64,000 nucleotides of DNA from Pseudomonas sp. B6002 (GTDB lineage: Bacteria; Pseudomonadota; Gammaproteobacteria; Pseudomonadales; Pseudomonadaceae), in NCBI RefSeq assembly GCF_013385985.1, contig NZ_JACAOY010000012.1:186001-250000 (forward strand). The letters are read 5' to 3'. The translations under genes and the position numbers were made by a program. Positions 24,617-33,986 of this stretch are shown piece after piece (the first letter of the stretch is position 1; each line of letters opens with the position of its first letter). The notes beneath the pieces are model-generated. The model ran no database searches. It had not been told where the DNA came from and was given only the letters and a program-made list of their open reading frames with translations.

Positions 24617-27310
24617 ATGAAAAGCCAACCCGATGTCGCCCGTATGGCGGCCGAGGTCGTGACGCAGTTACCGGTGCCTTCGCGCCTCGGTATGCTGCGT
24701 TTCGAGCGGCTTAATGAGGCGAGTTGGGCCCTGCTGTACCTCGACCCCAATTGCGAGCGCCAATTCGGCCTGCCGGCGGTCGAACTCTGTGCCCTGATCG
24801 GCACCCCTTACGCCAGCCTGATGGAACCTCAGGCGCGGTATCAGTTGCACGACACCATTCAGCAACAACTGACCCAGAGCCCCCATTACCTGGTGCGCTA
24901 CACCCTGCACACCAGCGACGGCCCCCTGAGCCTGCTGGAAATGGGCGAAGCCTACAAACAACACAATCGTCACCTGTTGCGCGGCTACCTGATGGTGGTC
25001 GACGGCCTGTTCAGCGAAATGCCCTACGTGGCCCCGAGCGCCGACCTGGAAAACCAGAACAGCCGCCTGCAGATCGCCCTGGAGCTCAACCAGCGCGCCC
25101 AACAGGAACAACTGCAGCACCTGGAGCGGGTGCGCGCCCAGCAAGAGCTGATCCTGCTGCTGGCCCGCCAGCGCTACACCACCAACAATTCGCTGCAGGA
25201 AGCCGCCGAGCTGATCACCCGCAGCGCTTGCGATATCTATGAGATCGATTGCGCCAGCATCTGGAACCTCGAAGGCCAGCGCCTGGTGCCGATCTCGGCC
25301 TATCGCCGTGCCGACCAGCAGTACCACTTGCCCGAAGCGATCGACGCCAGCGGCTTCCCGGATTACCTCGAGGCCCTGCAGACCAGCCGCGCCATCGACG
25401 CCACCAATGCCCTGCGTGACCCACGCACCCGGGAAATGGCCGAGAGCCTGCGCGACAACGACATCCACGCGATGCTCGACGCCAGTATCCGCGTCGACGG
25501 CCAAGTCGTCGGTGTGTTGTGCCTGGAACAGGCCGGCAGCCCGCGCGCCTGGCAGGCGGACGAAATCGCGTTTGCCGGCGAGCTGGCCGACCAGTTTGCG
25601 CTGGTGATCAACAACCACAACCGCCGCACTGCCACCAGCGCCCTGCACCTGTTCCAGCGTGCCGTGGAGCAAAGCGCCAACGCCTTTCTGCTGGTCAACT
25701 GCGACGGCGTGGTGGAGTACGTCAACCCCAGCTTTACCGCGATCACCCAGTACAGCGCCGAAGAAGTCCACGGCCACCGCCTGGCGCAACTGCCGGCGCT
25801 GGAGAACCTTAGCGAGTTGCTGTTCGATGCGCCGTCGAGCCTGGCCAAGAGCAACAGCTGGCAGGGCGAGTTCAAGAGCCGGCGCAAGAACCTGGAACCC
25901 TACTGGGGCCAGTTGTCGATTTCCAAGGTGTATGGCGACAACCGCGAGTTGACCCACTACATCGGTATCTACGAAGACATCACCCAGACCAAGCTGGCGC
26001 AACAGCGCATCGAACGCCTGGCCTACACCGACAACCTGACCAACCTGGGCAATCGCCCGGCGTTCATCCGCAACCTGGATGAACGCTTTGCCCGCGACAG
26101 CGACAGCCCGATCAGCCTGCTGCTGGTGGACATCGACAACTTCAAGCGGATCAACGACAGCCTCGGCCACCAGACCGGCGACAAGCTGCTGATCAGCCTG
26201 GCACGTCGCTTGCGCAACAGCTTGAGCGCGGGCGGCAGCCTGGCGCGTTTCGCCAGTAATGAATTTGCCGTGCTGCTGGACGACACCGACCTTGAGAGCG
26301 GCCAGCAGGTCGCCAGCCAGCTGCTGACGACCCTCGACAAGCCGATGTTCGTCGACAATCAATTGATCAGCGTCACCGGTTCCGTGGGCCTGGCCTGTGC
26401 ACCGCTGCATGGCCGCGACCCGCAGACCCTGATGCGTAACGCGGGCCTGGCCCTGCACAAGGCCAAGGCCAACGGCAAACATCAAGTGCAGGTGTTTACC
26501 GAAGCGCTGAACGCCGAGGCCAGCTACAAGCTGTTCGTGGAAAACAACCTGCGACGCGCCCTGACGCAAAACGAACTGGACGTGTTCTACCAGCCCAAGC
26601 TGTGCCTGCGCAGCGGTCGCCTGCTGGGCATGGAAGCGCTGCTGCGCTGGAACCATCCGGAAAAGGGCATGATCCGCCCCGACCAGTTCATCAGCGTGGC
26701 TGAAGAGACCGGGTTGATTATCCCGATCGGCAAATGGATCGCGCGCCAGGCCTGCCGCATGAGCAAGCAACTGAGCGCCGGTGGCATGGGCAATCTGCAG
26801 GTGGCGATCAACCTGTCGCCCAAGCAGTTCTCCGACCCTGACCTGGTGGCCTCGATCGCCACGATCCTCAAGGAAGAACAACTGCCGGCCAGCCTGCTGG
26901 AGCTGGAGCTGACCGAAGGCCTGCTGCTGGAAGCCACCGAAGACACGCGCTTGCAGCTTGATCAATTGAAGAGCTTTGGCCTGACCCTGGCCATGGACGA
27001 CTTCGGCACGGGTTACTCGTCGCTGAGCTACCTGAAAAAATTCCCCATCGACATCATCAAGATCGATCGCAGCTTTATCCACGAGATCCCGGACAACCAG
27101 GACGACATGGAAATCACCTCAGCGGTGATCGCCATGGCCCACAACCTCAAGCTCAAGGTGGTGGCCGAAGGTGTCGAAACCTCCGAGCAACTGGCGTTCC
27201 TGCGCCGGCACCGTTGCGACGTGGGCCAGGGCTACCTGTTCGACCGGCCTATCCCCGGTGGGGAGCTGCTGGAGAAGCTTAAACGCTACCCACGCGGGCC
27301 AATCGCCTGA
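24617..27310 (+). CDS. dipA: GAF-PAS-GGDEF-EAL cyclic-di-GMP phosphodiesterase DipA
   Basis: An 897-residue soluble sensor. Order: N-terminal PAS-like region (1-150), coiled helix (about 150-185), GAF domain (about 185-335), PAS domain (about 345-465), GGDEF domain (about 470-625) and EAL domain (about 640-890). The GGDEF active site is degenerate (RFASNEFAVLLDD, about residue 547), so cyclase activity is unlikely. The EAL domain keeps MEALLRW, LELTEGLLLE, DDFGTGYSSL, KIDRSF and AEGVET. In P. aeruginosa DipA (PA5017) is a c-di-GMP phosphodiesterase needed for biofilm dispersion and chemotaxis heterogeneity. The position next to msrA matches. Confidence 0.88.
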   Translation: MKSQPDVARMAAEVVTQLPVPSRLGMLRFERLNEASWALLYLDPNCERQFGLPAVELCALIGTPYASLMEPQARYQLHDTIQQQLTQSPHYLVRYTLHTSDGPLSLLEMGEAYKQHNRHLLRGYLMVVDGLFSEMPYVAPSADLENQNSRLQIALELNQRAQQEQLQHLERVRAQQELILLLARQRYTTNNSLQEAAELITRSACDIYEIDCASIWNLEGQRLVPISAYRRADQQYHLPEAIDASGFPDYLEALQTSRAIDATNALRDPRTREMAESLRDNDIHAMLDASIRVDGQVVGVLCLEQAGSPRAWQADEIAFAGELADQFALVINNHNRRTATSALHLFQRAVEQSANAFLLVNCDGVVEYVNPSFTAITQYSAEEVHGHRLAQLPALENLSELLFDAPSSLAKSNSWQGEFKSRRKNLEPYWGQLSISKVYGDNRELTHYIGIYEDITQTKLAQQRIERLAYTDNLTNLGNRPAFIRNLDERFARDSDSPISLLLVDIDNFKRINDSLGHQTGDKLLISLARRLRNSLSAGGSLARFASNEFAVLLDDTDLESGQQVASQLLTTLDKPMFVDNQLISVTGSVGLACAPLHGRDPQTLMRNAGLALHKAKANGKHQVQVFTEALNAEASYKLFVENNLRRALTQNELDVFYQPKLCLRSGRLLGMEALLRWNHPEKGMIRPDQFISVAEETGLIIPIGKWIARQACRMSKQLSAGGMGNLQVAINLSPKQFSDPDLVASIATILKEEQLPASLLELELTEGLLLEATEDTRLQLDQLKSFGLTLAMDDFGTGYSSLSYLKKFPIDIIKIDRSFIHEIPDNQDDMEITSAVIAMAHNLKLKVVAEGVETSEQLAFLRRHRCDVGQGYLFDRPIPGGELLEKLKRYPRGPIA

Positions 27311-27383
27311 CAGCGCTGTAACACTCGGGCACACTGCCTGTCTGAATATTTACCGCTAACTCAACCTGACGAGAGGACTGATC

Positions 27384-28031
27384 ATGGTCTTGCGCTCGGA
27401 AATTCTGGTGAACAAAAACGTGCTGCCTACTCAAGAACAAGCTTTGCCTGGCCGTGAAACGCCGATGGCACTGCCAGAGACACATTTCGTCAACGGCAAC
27501 CCACTGCTCGGTCCGTTCCTCGATGACGTCGGCTTTGCCATCTTCGGCCTGGGCTGCTTCTGGGGCGCCGAACGGCGGTTCTGGCAGCGCGACGGCGTGG
27601 TCAGCACGGTGGTGGGTTATGCCGGTGGCTACACGCCGAACCCGACCTATGAAGAAGTCTGCTCAGGCCTGACCGGCCACAGCGAAGTGGTGCTGGTGGT
27701 GTACGACCAGGCCAAGGTGAAATACGAAGACCTGCTGAAGATGTTCTGGGAACTGCACAACCCCACCCAGGGCATGCGCCAGGGCAACGACATCGGCAGC
27801 CAGTACCGCTCGGTGATCTACGCGACAACGCCGGAGCAATTGGCGGCAGCGCAGGTCAGTGCCGAGGCGTATCAGGGTGAACTGACCAAGGCCGGTTTGG
27901 GTGTGATCACTACGGAAATCGAAGAAGCGCCGACGGTGTACTTCGCCGAGGCGTATCACCAGCAGTACCTGGCGAAGAACCCACAGGGCTATTGCGGGAT
28001 TGGCGGCACGGGCGTGACTTGCCCGATCTGA
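27384..28031 (+). CDS. msrA: Peptide methionine (S)-S-oxide reductase MsrA
   Basis: A 215-residue MsrA with catalytic Cys in [15 protein letters not shown] (about residue 56). The C-terminal resolving cysteines are in [14 protein letters not shown]. It reduces the S-epimer of methionine sulfoxide in proteins using thioredoxin. GAGAGGA precedes ATG 27384 at a good distance. The C-terminus is followed within 11 bp by a long REP palindrome that separates it from the convergent rlmJ. Confidence 0.96.
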   Translation: MVLRSEILVNKNVLPTQEQALPGRETPMALPETHFVNGNPLLGPFLDDVGFAIFGLGCFWGAERRFWQRDGVVSTVVGYAGGYTPNPTYEEVCSGLTGHSEVVLVVYDQAKVKYEDLLKMFWELHNPTQGMRQGNDIGSQYRSVIYATTPEQLAAAQVSAEAYQGELTKAGLGVITTEIEEAPTVYFAEAYHQQYLAKNPQGYCGIGGTGVTCPI

Positions 28032-28041
28032 AGCCAAAAGC

Positions 28042-28106
28042 ATCGCGGGCAAGCCCGCTCCCACCTTGGAATGCATTCCAAATGTGGGAGCGGGCTTGCC
28101 CGCGAT
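28042..28106. repeat. Divergent REP pair forming one long palindrome
   Basis: A reverse REP (ATCGCGGGCAAGCCCGCTCC, 28042-28061, then CAC) and a forward REP (from GTGGGAGCGGGCTTGCCC, 28084) flank the perfect palindrome TTGGAATGCATTCCAA. The whole 65 bp is close to self-complementary. It lies between the ends of convergent msrA and rlmJ and could form a hairpin in either transcript. Confidence 0.85.
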
Positions 28107-28128
28107 AGCGCTTCTGACGGGTAACTGT

Positions 28129-28965
28129 TTACTCGGCGATCAGCCAATCCATCTGCCACCCACCCTGGGTCTGGCCAAGCTTCTTGGACAGCCACGGCAG
28201 TAGCTCGCGCAGTTCCTCTTCCAGGCCCCATGGCGGGTTGGCAATCGCCAGGCCCGAGCCGGTCAGGGTGTTGGGCGTGTCCAGCGGATGCACCAGCAAC
28301 TCCACACGCAACAACTTTGGCGCGCCGGTGCCGGCCAGGTCCTGGTAGAAGCGACGCAACATGCGCTGGTCCTTCACCGGGTACCAGATCGCCGCGACGG
28401 TCTGGCGCATGCGACCGACCGCCTCCTTGAGCGATGCCGCACACCGCTGCATCTCGTCGAGTTTCTCGAACGGTGGGTCGATCAGCATCAACGCGCGTTT
28501 TTCCGGCACCGGCAGCAAGGCACGCGGCACATGCCAGCCTTCGCCCAGGTGCACTTTGACGCGACGGTCACCCTTCATGTTGTCCTTGAGCAACACGCCG
28601 TCGTCCGGATGTTTCTCATTGAGCAGCACGCGGTCCTGGGGGCGCGTCAGGCGGCGAGCAAGCTCCGGCGAACCGGGGTAGTAGCGTAACTGGCCATCCG
28701 GGTTCATTTCGTGCAGCACGCGCATGTAGTCGGCGGTCAGGGGCGGCAGGTCGCTTTCGCCCCACAGGCGCGCAATGCCTTCCAGGTACTCACCGGTGCG
28801 GTTGGCCTGGTCACCCTGCAGGTCGTACAGGCCGATGCCAGCGTGGGTGTCGAGGTAGGCGAACGGCTGCTCCTTGCGCGACATCAGGGCGATGAGGCGG
28901 GTCAAGGTCAGGTGTTTGAAGACATCGGCGTGATTGCCGGCGTGAAAGGCGTGACGATAATTCAT
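28129..28965 (-). CDS. rlmJ: 23S rRNA (adenine-2030-N6)-methyltransferase RlmJ
   Basis: A 278-residue protein starting MNYRHAFHAGNHADVFKHL, the hallmark N-terminus of RlmJ/YhiR. The catalytic N6-adenine methylase motif is DPPF (MLIDPPFEKLDEM, about residue 165). It methylates A2030 of 23S rRNA with S-adenosylmethionine. AGGAG lies 7 nt before the ATG. It was earlier linked to use of external DNA (ComJ), but methylation of rRNA is the established role. Confidence 0.94.
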   Translation of the reverse strand: MNYRHAFHAGNHADVFKHLTLTRLIALMSRKEQPFAYLDTHAGIGLYDLQGDQANRTGEYLEGIARLWGESDLPPLTADYMRVLHEMNPDGQLRYYPGSPELARRLTRPQDRVLLNEKHPDDGVLLKDNMKGDRRVKVHLGEGWHVPRALLPVPEKRALMLIDPPFEKLDEMQRCAASLKEAVGRMRQTVAAIWYPVKDQRMLRRFYQDLAGTGAPKLLRVELLVHPLDTPNTLTGSGLAIANPPWGLEEELRELLPWLSKKLGQTQGGWQMDWLIAE

Positions 28966-29085
28966 GGTTGCTCCTGCGCAGGGGGCGAAGTTTACCTTCT
29001 ACAGGGGCAAAGGTGCAGGGCTGCGTGTCGGGCGGGGCATATGCCGTAAACGGAGGAGGAATGCTTAAAACGGTCTAATCGGTTA

Positions 29086-29171
29086 TGGGGGAGCGGGCTT
29101 GCCCGAGATGCGGGCGGCAGGGTATTACCAACGCACCGCGTTGATGCTATCGCCGGCAAGCCGGCGCCTAC
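29086..29171. repeat. Mosaic REP doublet upstream of metY
   Basis: Left arm GGGGGAGCGGGCTTGCCCGA (29088-29107) is of the GCGGGC type. The right arm ATCGCCGGCAAGCCGGCGCC (29149-29168) is of the GCCGGC type. The arms of the doublet therefore come from two REP variants. It fills part of the 249-bp gap between divergent rlmJ and metY. Confidence 0.75.
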
Positions 29172-29214
29172 AGTGTCGCGGCGCCCATGGAATCCAAGGA
29201 GGTCAGTCACCATC

Positions 29215-30492
29215 ATGAAAGACGCAACCATCGCCCTGCACCACGGCTTCAAATCGGACCCGACCACCAAGGCCGTCGCCGTACCGATCTACCAGAACGT
29301 GGCCTTCGAGTTCGATAACGCCCAGCACGGTGCCGACCTGTTCAACCTCGACGTGCCCGGCAATATCTACACGCGCATCATGAACCCCACCAACGACGTG
29401 CTGGAGCAGCGCCTCGCCGCCCTCGAAGGCGGTATCGCAGCGTTAGCGGTGTCAGCCGGCAGTGCCGCGATCCACTACGCCATCCAGACCCTCACCCGCG
29501 CCGGCGACAACATTGTCACCACGCCACAGTTGTACGGCGGCACCTACACGCTGTTTGCCCATTTGCTGCCCAGCTTCGGCGTCGACGTGCGCTTCGCCCG
29601 CGATGATTCTGCCGAAGCCATCGCCGAGTTGATCGACGACAACACCAAGCTGGTGTACTGCGAAAGTATCGGCAACCCCGCTGGCAATATCATCGACCTC
29701 GAAGCCCTGGCAACGGTGGCTCACGCCCGTGGCGTGCCTTTGGTCGTGGACAACACCGTGGCCACGCCGATCCTGTGCAAGCCCATTCAGTTCGGCGCCG
29801 ATATCGTAGTGCACTCGGTCACCAAATACATTGGCGGCCACGGCAACTCCCTGGGCGGTGTAATCGTCGACAGCGGCACCTTCCCCTGGACCGACTACCC
29901 GGAGAAATTCCCCGGCCTCAACAACCCCGAGCCGGCCTATCACGGCGTGGTCTACACCGAAAAATTCGGCCCCGCCGCCTTCATCGCCCGCGCCCGCACC
30001 GTGCCACTGCGCAATACCGGCGCAGCCCTGGCCCCGATGAACGCTTTCCTGTTGCTGCAAGGCCTGGAAACCCTGGCCCTGCGCATGGAGCGCCACACTG
30101 AAAACGCCCTGAAAGTCGCGCAGTTCCTGCAAGGCCATGCCGCCGTGGAGTGGGTCAGCTATGCCGGCCTACCGGACCACCCGCACCACGAACTGGCGCA
30201 GAAATACCTGCAAGGCAAACCGTCGGCGATCCTCTCGTTCGGCCTCAGAGGAGGCTACCAGGCCGGCGTGCGCTTCTACGACGCACTGCAAATCTTCAAG
30301 CGCCTGGTGAACATTGGTGATGCCAAGTCCCTGGCCTGCCACCCCGCCTCCACCACCCATCGGCAGATGAACGAACAAGAGCAGGCCAAGGCCGGCGTAA
30401 AGCCAGAGATGATCCGCCTGTCAGTGGGCATCGAAGCCATCGAAGACTTGATCGAAGACCTGCAACAGGCACTGGCTTCAACTCAGCTCTGA
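29215..30492 (+). CDS. metY: O-acetylhomoserine/O-succinylhomoserine sulfhydrylase
   Basis: A 425-residue PLP enzyme of the Cys/Met metabolism family. ATG 29215 has AAGGAGG 13 nt upstream. The PLP Lys is residue 204 in HSVTKYIGGHGNSLGG. Other family motifs are YTRIMNPTNDVLEQRLAALE and VVDNTVATPILCKP. It makes homocysteine (or methionine with methanethiol) from O-acetylhomoserine and sulfide. P. aeruginosa metY is PA5025, and this gene sits in the same neighbourhood. Its stop overlaps the 3' end of the convergent DUF4123 gene by 15 bp. Confidence 0.92.
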   Translation: MKDATIALHHGFKSDPTTKAVAVPIYQNVAFEFDNAQHGADLFNLDVPGNIYTRIMNPTNDVLEQRLAALEGGIAALAVSAGSAAIHYAIQTLTRAGDNIVTTPQLYGGTYTLFAHLLPSFGVDVRFARDDSAEAIAELIDDNTKLVYCESIGNPAGNIIDLEALATVAHARGVPLVVDNTVATPILCKPIQFGADIVVHSVTKYIGGHGNSLGGVIVDSGTFPWTDYPEKFPGLNNPEPAYHGVVYTEKFGPAAFIARARTVPLRNTGAALAPMNAFLLLQGLETLALRMERHTENALKVAQFLQGHAAVEWVSYAGLPDHPHHELAQKYLQGKPSAILSFGLRGGYQAGVRFYDALQIFKRLVNIGDAKSLACHPASTTHRQMNEQEQAKAGVKPEMIRLSVGIEAIEDLIEDLQQALASTQL

Positions 30493-31236
30493 AGCCAGGT
30501 AGTCGGCCAGCGCTTCATGGCTGATTCCCGGCGTGCGCGTGAAATAGGCGACCTTGTGCTGCTGGGTCGTCGGCGTGAAGGCGCTGTAGAGGTCGGGGCG
30601 CTGCTCTTCGAGCCATTGCAGCAGGTTTCCGATCAGGGTGTGCGGTGATTGCTCGGCCAGGTGCGCCAATAACGGTGCAGGTACTTTCCACCAAGGGCTG
30701 GCTTTAGCAGCTGTGGCCGGGCCAGCCGCAGTGGTCAGCGACTGGCCATTGATCAAGTAGCGCTGGAAAACCGGCAATATTTCAGCCCCACACTGCTGAA
30801 GGATCGGCAGAACCTGAGCGCCATCCCAGAAACGCAAAAACACCTCTTGGCCGTCGGGCAGGTAGACCTTCGTAAGGCTTTGCAAATTCGCAGCCACGGT
30901 TTCCAACGAGCAGGACGATACCGCCAGCCAACCCCAGTCGGTTGATTCGGTGGCTGCTAGCCAATCGAAGAAGGGGCTGTTGGGCTCGATGATACCGACA
31001 TAAGGCATCACCTCACGCCACTCGGCATAGGCCGTGCCCGCCCAGATCGACTCTGGTGCCATCCCCCCTGACACTGTTCGCCAAGCCTCCAGAGGCTTGG
31101 CGTCGCTGGCATTGCCCAGCACTGCAAAGAGCTGTTCCTCAGGCTGCAGAGGATGTTGTGCCAGCCAAGCGCGGGGAGCCAACGGTTGATCCATGTGGGT
31201 AAATTCCTTTTCGAGTTGGATTGCTTGCTGTGTCAT
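30478..31236 (-). CDS. DUF4123 type VI secretion adaptor (Tap/Tec family)
   Basis: A DUF4123 chaperone of about 252 residues (LFAVLGNASDAKPLE, YVGIIEPNSPFFDWL, DWGWLAVSSCSLE, FLRFWDGAQVLPIL). Such adaptors load a type VI effector onto the VgrG encoded next to them. ATG 31236 overlaps the vgrG stop (ATGA). A second start, ATG 31194 (MDQPLAPRAW), has a better AAGGA site and may be the true one. In most such loci the effector gene follows; here the stop codon overlaps metY and no effector is present. Confidence 0.85.
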   Translation of the reverse strand: MTQQAIQLEKEFTHMDQPLAPRAWLAQHPLQPEEQLFAVLGNASDAKPLEAWRTVSGGMAPESIWAGTAYAEWREVMPYVGIIEPNSPFFDWLAATESTDWGWLAVSSCSLETVAANLQSLTKVYLPDGQEVFLRFWDGAQVLPILQQCGAEILPVFQRYLINGQSLTTAAGPATAAKASPWWKVPAPLLAHLAEQSPHTLIGNLLQWLEEQRPDLYSAFTPTTQQHKVAYFTRTPGISHEALADYLASELS

Positions 31237-33233
31237 GGGATATCGCACTGCCCGTTCTTACAACGCTCGCACTCCTCGCAAAACGGCGCACTGCGCTTGA
31301 GACTGGCCACTTGTACCGCGCTGAGCGGTGCAGGTATCACCGCCAGCAATTTCTCCGTGAGTCCCGGCTTCAAAGGCGAAGCGCCCACGGCAGGCACCCC
31401 ACCCAGCATGATCGGCACACTGCTGAAAATCCCTGCCGCCGACAACGTGATCGACTGCCCACCGGCCTGAATCGTCACGATGGCCCCCGCATCAATCACG
31501 ACGCTTTGCCCTGCACCGATCTGGATGGTTCGCCCTGCACGCATCTGCTGCGAACCGCCGACCACCAGGTGGTCATCCTGCTTGAGCTCAGTCAGGCGAT
31601 TGCCGTGGGTGATGCGTTGTTCCTCACCTTGCAATTCATGGTGCGACTCACCGCCCACCTTCACCTGGCGCCGGTTATCCACCTGCACCTGCTGGTCATT
31701 CAGCACATGCTGGGTCCAATCCCGCTGGGCACGCAGGTAGATTTCCTCGGCGCCTTTGCGGTCTTCAATGCGCAGTTCGTTGTAGCCACCACCGCCGGGG
31801 CTGCTGTGGCTACGCCAGATACTGCGGGTCTTTTCCGCAGGCAGGTCGAGAGGCACCGGGGTCGCCGCATTCGGCAGGCAGCCCATCACCACCGGCATGT
31901 CCAGGTCGCCATTGACGAAGCCCACCAGCACTTCCATCCCGACCCAAGGGATAAGCACCGAGCCGTAGCGGTCATGCGCCCAACCGGTAGCCACTCTCAG
32001 CCAACAACTGGAATGCTCGTTGTGTTCCCCCGCGCGATCCCAAGCCATTTGCACTTTGACCCGGCCGAACTCATCGCAGTGGATTTCGCTGTCGCCAGGG
32101 CCCGTGACCACGGCATTTTGATAACCGGAAACAGCCTGTCGCCGTTGCTCGGGCATCGGAGGACGAAAGATCACATCCCAAGGCGCGACAACAAATTCAT
32201 TGCGATAACCCTGGCGAAAATCACTGCCCGCTACTTCAGTCACCGCTTCTTCCAGCACCTGAGGCTGCTTGCCTTCGTGAGTGACTTGCGTCGCCAGCCA
32301 CAAGTCATTCCACGTCTCACGCGGGTGACCCGTGAGTTTCAGAAAACGCCCGCACAGCAAGGCCGGTTCATCACCCTCGCCGTGGGCCACTTGATAGTCA
32401 CGGCGATGACGCTCAAGGCCCCGTTGCGCGAGGTACTTGCCATGGGCGCGATCGCTGAAATAACCGGGATAGTCTTGCGCTTCGAGGCTGGGAAGCTGCT
32501 CGCCAGCCTGGACGCTTTCGAGCGCCAGGCGCGGCTTGCGGAAATCATAATCACGCAGGTTCAACGCCGTGGTGCGGGTTTGCAGTTGCACCGCAAAACG
32601 CTTGATCGCCGGTGTATCGGCCACCATCCCTGACCCGGGCATGTAGGGCGTGGCGTGATCGGCCTGGGCAAAAACGGTTTGGTCATCACCGAACACCAGC
32701 AGGTGCCGTTCGGCTGAATGCTGGAAGTGATAGTGAATGCCCTGCTCGGCGCACAGCCGTTGGATGAACGCCAGGTCGGTCTCACCGAACTGCACGCAAT
32801 ATTCACGTTCCGGGTAGGTGCCACTCAAGCGGAACTCGAAGCGGTCGCTCTGAATGCCCTGCCCCGCCAATACCTGCGCAATAACCTGCGGCACGGTCTT
32901 GTGCTGGAAAATACGCTGGTGGCTGCTGTGGGCCAAATACGCCAGTTGCGGCACAAGACTGATCTGGTAACGCGTAAGGCGACGCCCGGAGTCGCCCTGG
33001 GCCACCCGGTAGACCTGGCCGTGGACGCCGTGACCTTTATCGTCAAAACCCAGGTACACCTGTCGATGCAGCAGGCTTTCCAGCTCAAGATCGGGCTGTT
33101 CGCCGACCAGTTCCAGGTCGAAACAGTAGGGCTGGCTGATGGCTTCGGTGCCGGTGAAACCGAACACCTTGAGCTCACTGGGCTCTCCATCGAGGGTCAG
33201 GGTAAACGCACTTTGATTGGCAGGAGCGAACAT
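31233..33233 (-). CDS. vgrG: Type VI secretion spike protein VgrG (TssI)
   Basis: A 666-residue VgrG of standard size. The gp27-like N-terminal domain (SAFTLTLDGEPSELKVFGF, RLCAEQGIHYHFQH) is followed by a gp5-like OB domain (EIHCDEFGRVKVQMAWD, CWLRVATGWA) and a beta-helical needle of gp5-type repeats (QDDHLVVGGSQQMRAGRTI). The C-terminus is a short Cys-rich tail (PFCEECERCKNGQC) with no fused effector. It forms the tip of the T6SS needle. No hcp or tss genes are in the window, so this is an orphan vgrG island coupled to the DUF4123 adaptor. Confidence 0.93.
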   Translation of the reverse strand: MFAPANQSAFTLTLDGEPSELKVFGFTGTEAISQPYCFDLELVGEQPDLELESLLHRQVYLGFDDKGHGVHGQVYRVAQGDSGRRLTRYQISLVPQLAYLAHSSHQRIFQHKTVPQVIAQVLAGQGIQSDRFEFRLSGTYPEREYCVQFGETDLAFIQRLCAEQGIHYHFQHSAERHLLVFGDDQTVFAQADHATPYMPGSGMVADTPAIKRFAVQLQTRTTALNLRDYDFRKPRLALESVQAGEQLPSLEAQDYPGYFSDRAHGKYLAQRGLERHRRDYQVAHGEGDEPALLCGRFLKLTGHPRETWNDLWLATQVTHEGKQPQVLEEAVTEVAGSDFRQGYRNEFVVAPWDVIFRPPMPEQRRQAVSGYQNAVVTGPGDSEIHCDEFGRVKVQMAWDRAGEHNEHSSCWLRVATGWAHDRYGSVLIPWVGMEVLVGFVNGDLDMPVVMGCLPNAATPVPLDLPAEKTRSIWRSHSSPGGGGYNELRIEDRKGAEEIYLRAQRDWTQHVLNDQQVQVDNRRQVKVGGESHHELQGEEQRITHGNRLTELKQDDHLVVGGSQQMRAGRTIQIGAGQSVVIDAGAIVTIQAGGQSITLSAAGIFSSVPIMLGGVPAVGASPLKPGLTEKLLAVIPAPLSAVQVASLKRSAPFCEECERCKNGQCDIP

Positions 33234-33420
33234 CCGGTGTTTCTCTGCGAAGGGTGGGCGACCGATTCTGCACCAGCTTTGCCCGGGCCTGGGCGGGCCG
33301 CTGGAAAATCAGTCGCGTCCTACGTTTGAAGTGCCTGATTCTTCATGTGCGAGGCGTCGTAGACACCTCGACGCCGTGCTAGCGTAACCGCCCCTCTTCG
33401 CACAATTGCCGGTAAAGAAC

Positions 33421-33909
33421 ATGGGTACACGCTACGCAAAAATCACTCTGGTCCTCGCCCTTGCCGCCTTCGCCAGCCTGGTGGCGTTCAACAACATCAC
33501 CGACTACGGCTCCAACTTTGCCTTCGTCAAACATGTGTTGAGCATGGACACCACGTTTCCCGGCAACGCCGCCATGTACCGCGCTATCAACGCGCCCTGG
33601 CTGTGGCACGGCGCCTACGGCCTGATCATCCTCGGCGAAGCCCTCACAGCACTGCTGCTAGCCTGGGGCACGCTGGCGTTGTGGCGCACCCGCCAAGGCA
33701 GTGCTGCTGAATTCAATCGCGCCAAGGTACGCGCCACCACCGGCCTCGCCCTCGGCTTTGTGGTGTGGTTTTTCGGTTTCATGGTGGTGGGCGGTGAATG
33801 GTTCCTGATGTGGCAGTCCCACCAATGGAATGGCCAGGAAGCGGCCTTCAAGTTCTACATGGCGATTGTGGGCGTGTTGATCTTTCTCAACCAGCCGGAC
33901 ACAGATTGA
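33421..33909 (+). CDS. DUF2165 family integral membrane protein
   Basis: A 162-residue membrane protein starting at ATG 33421 ([20 protein letters not shown]). It has four hydrophobic segments (about residues 8-25, 65-87, 107-127, 138-155). The family pattern includes [20 protein letters not shown] between the first two and [18 protein letters not shown] in the third. DUF2165 proteins are small inner-membrane proteins of unknown function. It stands alone and is ended by a terminator shared with putP. The 187 bp upstream (33234-33420) hold no gene. Confidence 0.8.
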   Translation: MGTRYAKITLVLALAAFASLVAFNNITDYGSNFAFVKHVLSMDTTFPGNAAMYRAINAPWLWHGAYGLIILGEALTALLLAWGTLALWRTRQGSAAEFNRAKVRATTGLALGFVVWFFGFMVVGGEWFLMWQSHQWNGQEAAFKFYMAIVGVLIFLNQPDTD

Positions 33910-33920
33910 ACCCACCATAA

Positions 33921-33956
33921 AAAAGGCCCGCCATCCGTAGGATGCGGGCCTTTTTT
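33921..33956. terminator. Bidirectional terminator between DUF2165 gene and putP
   Basis: GGCCCG (33925-33930), a bulged C, CATCC, loop GTA, GGATG and CGGGCC (to 33950) form an 11-bp stem. It is preceded by an A-run and followed by six T residues, so it serves both converging genes. Confidence 0.92.
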
Positions 33957-33986
33957 CAACTCAACGGACGCTCAGCGCCCGACGAA

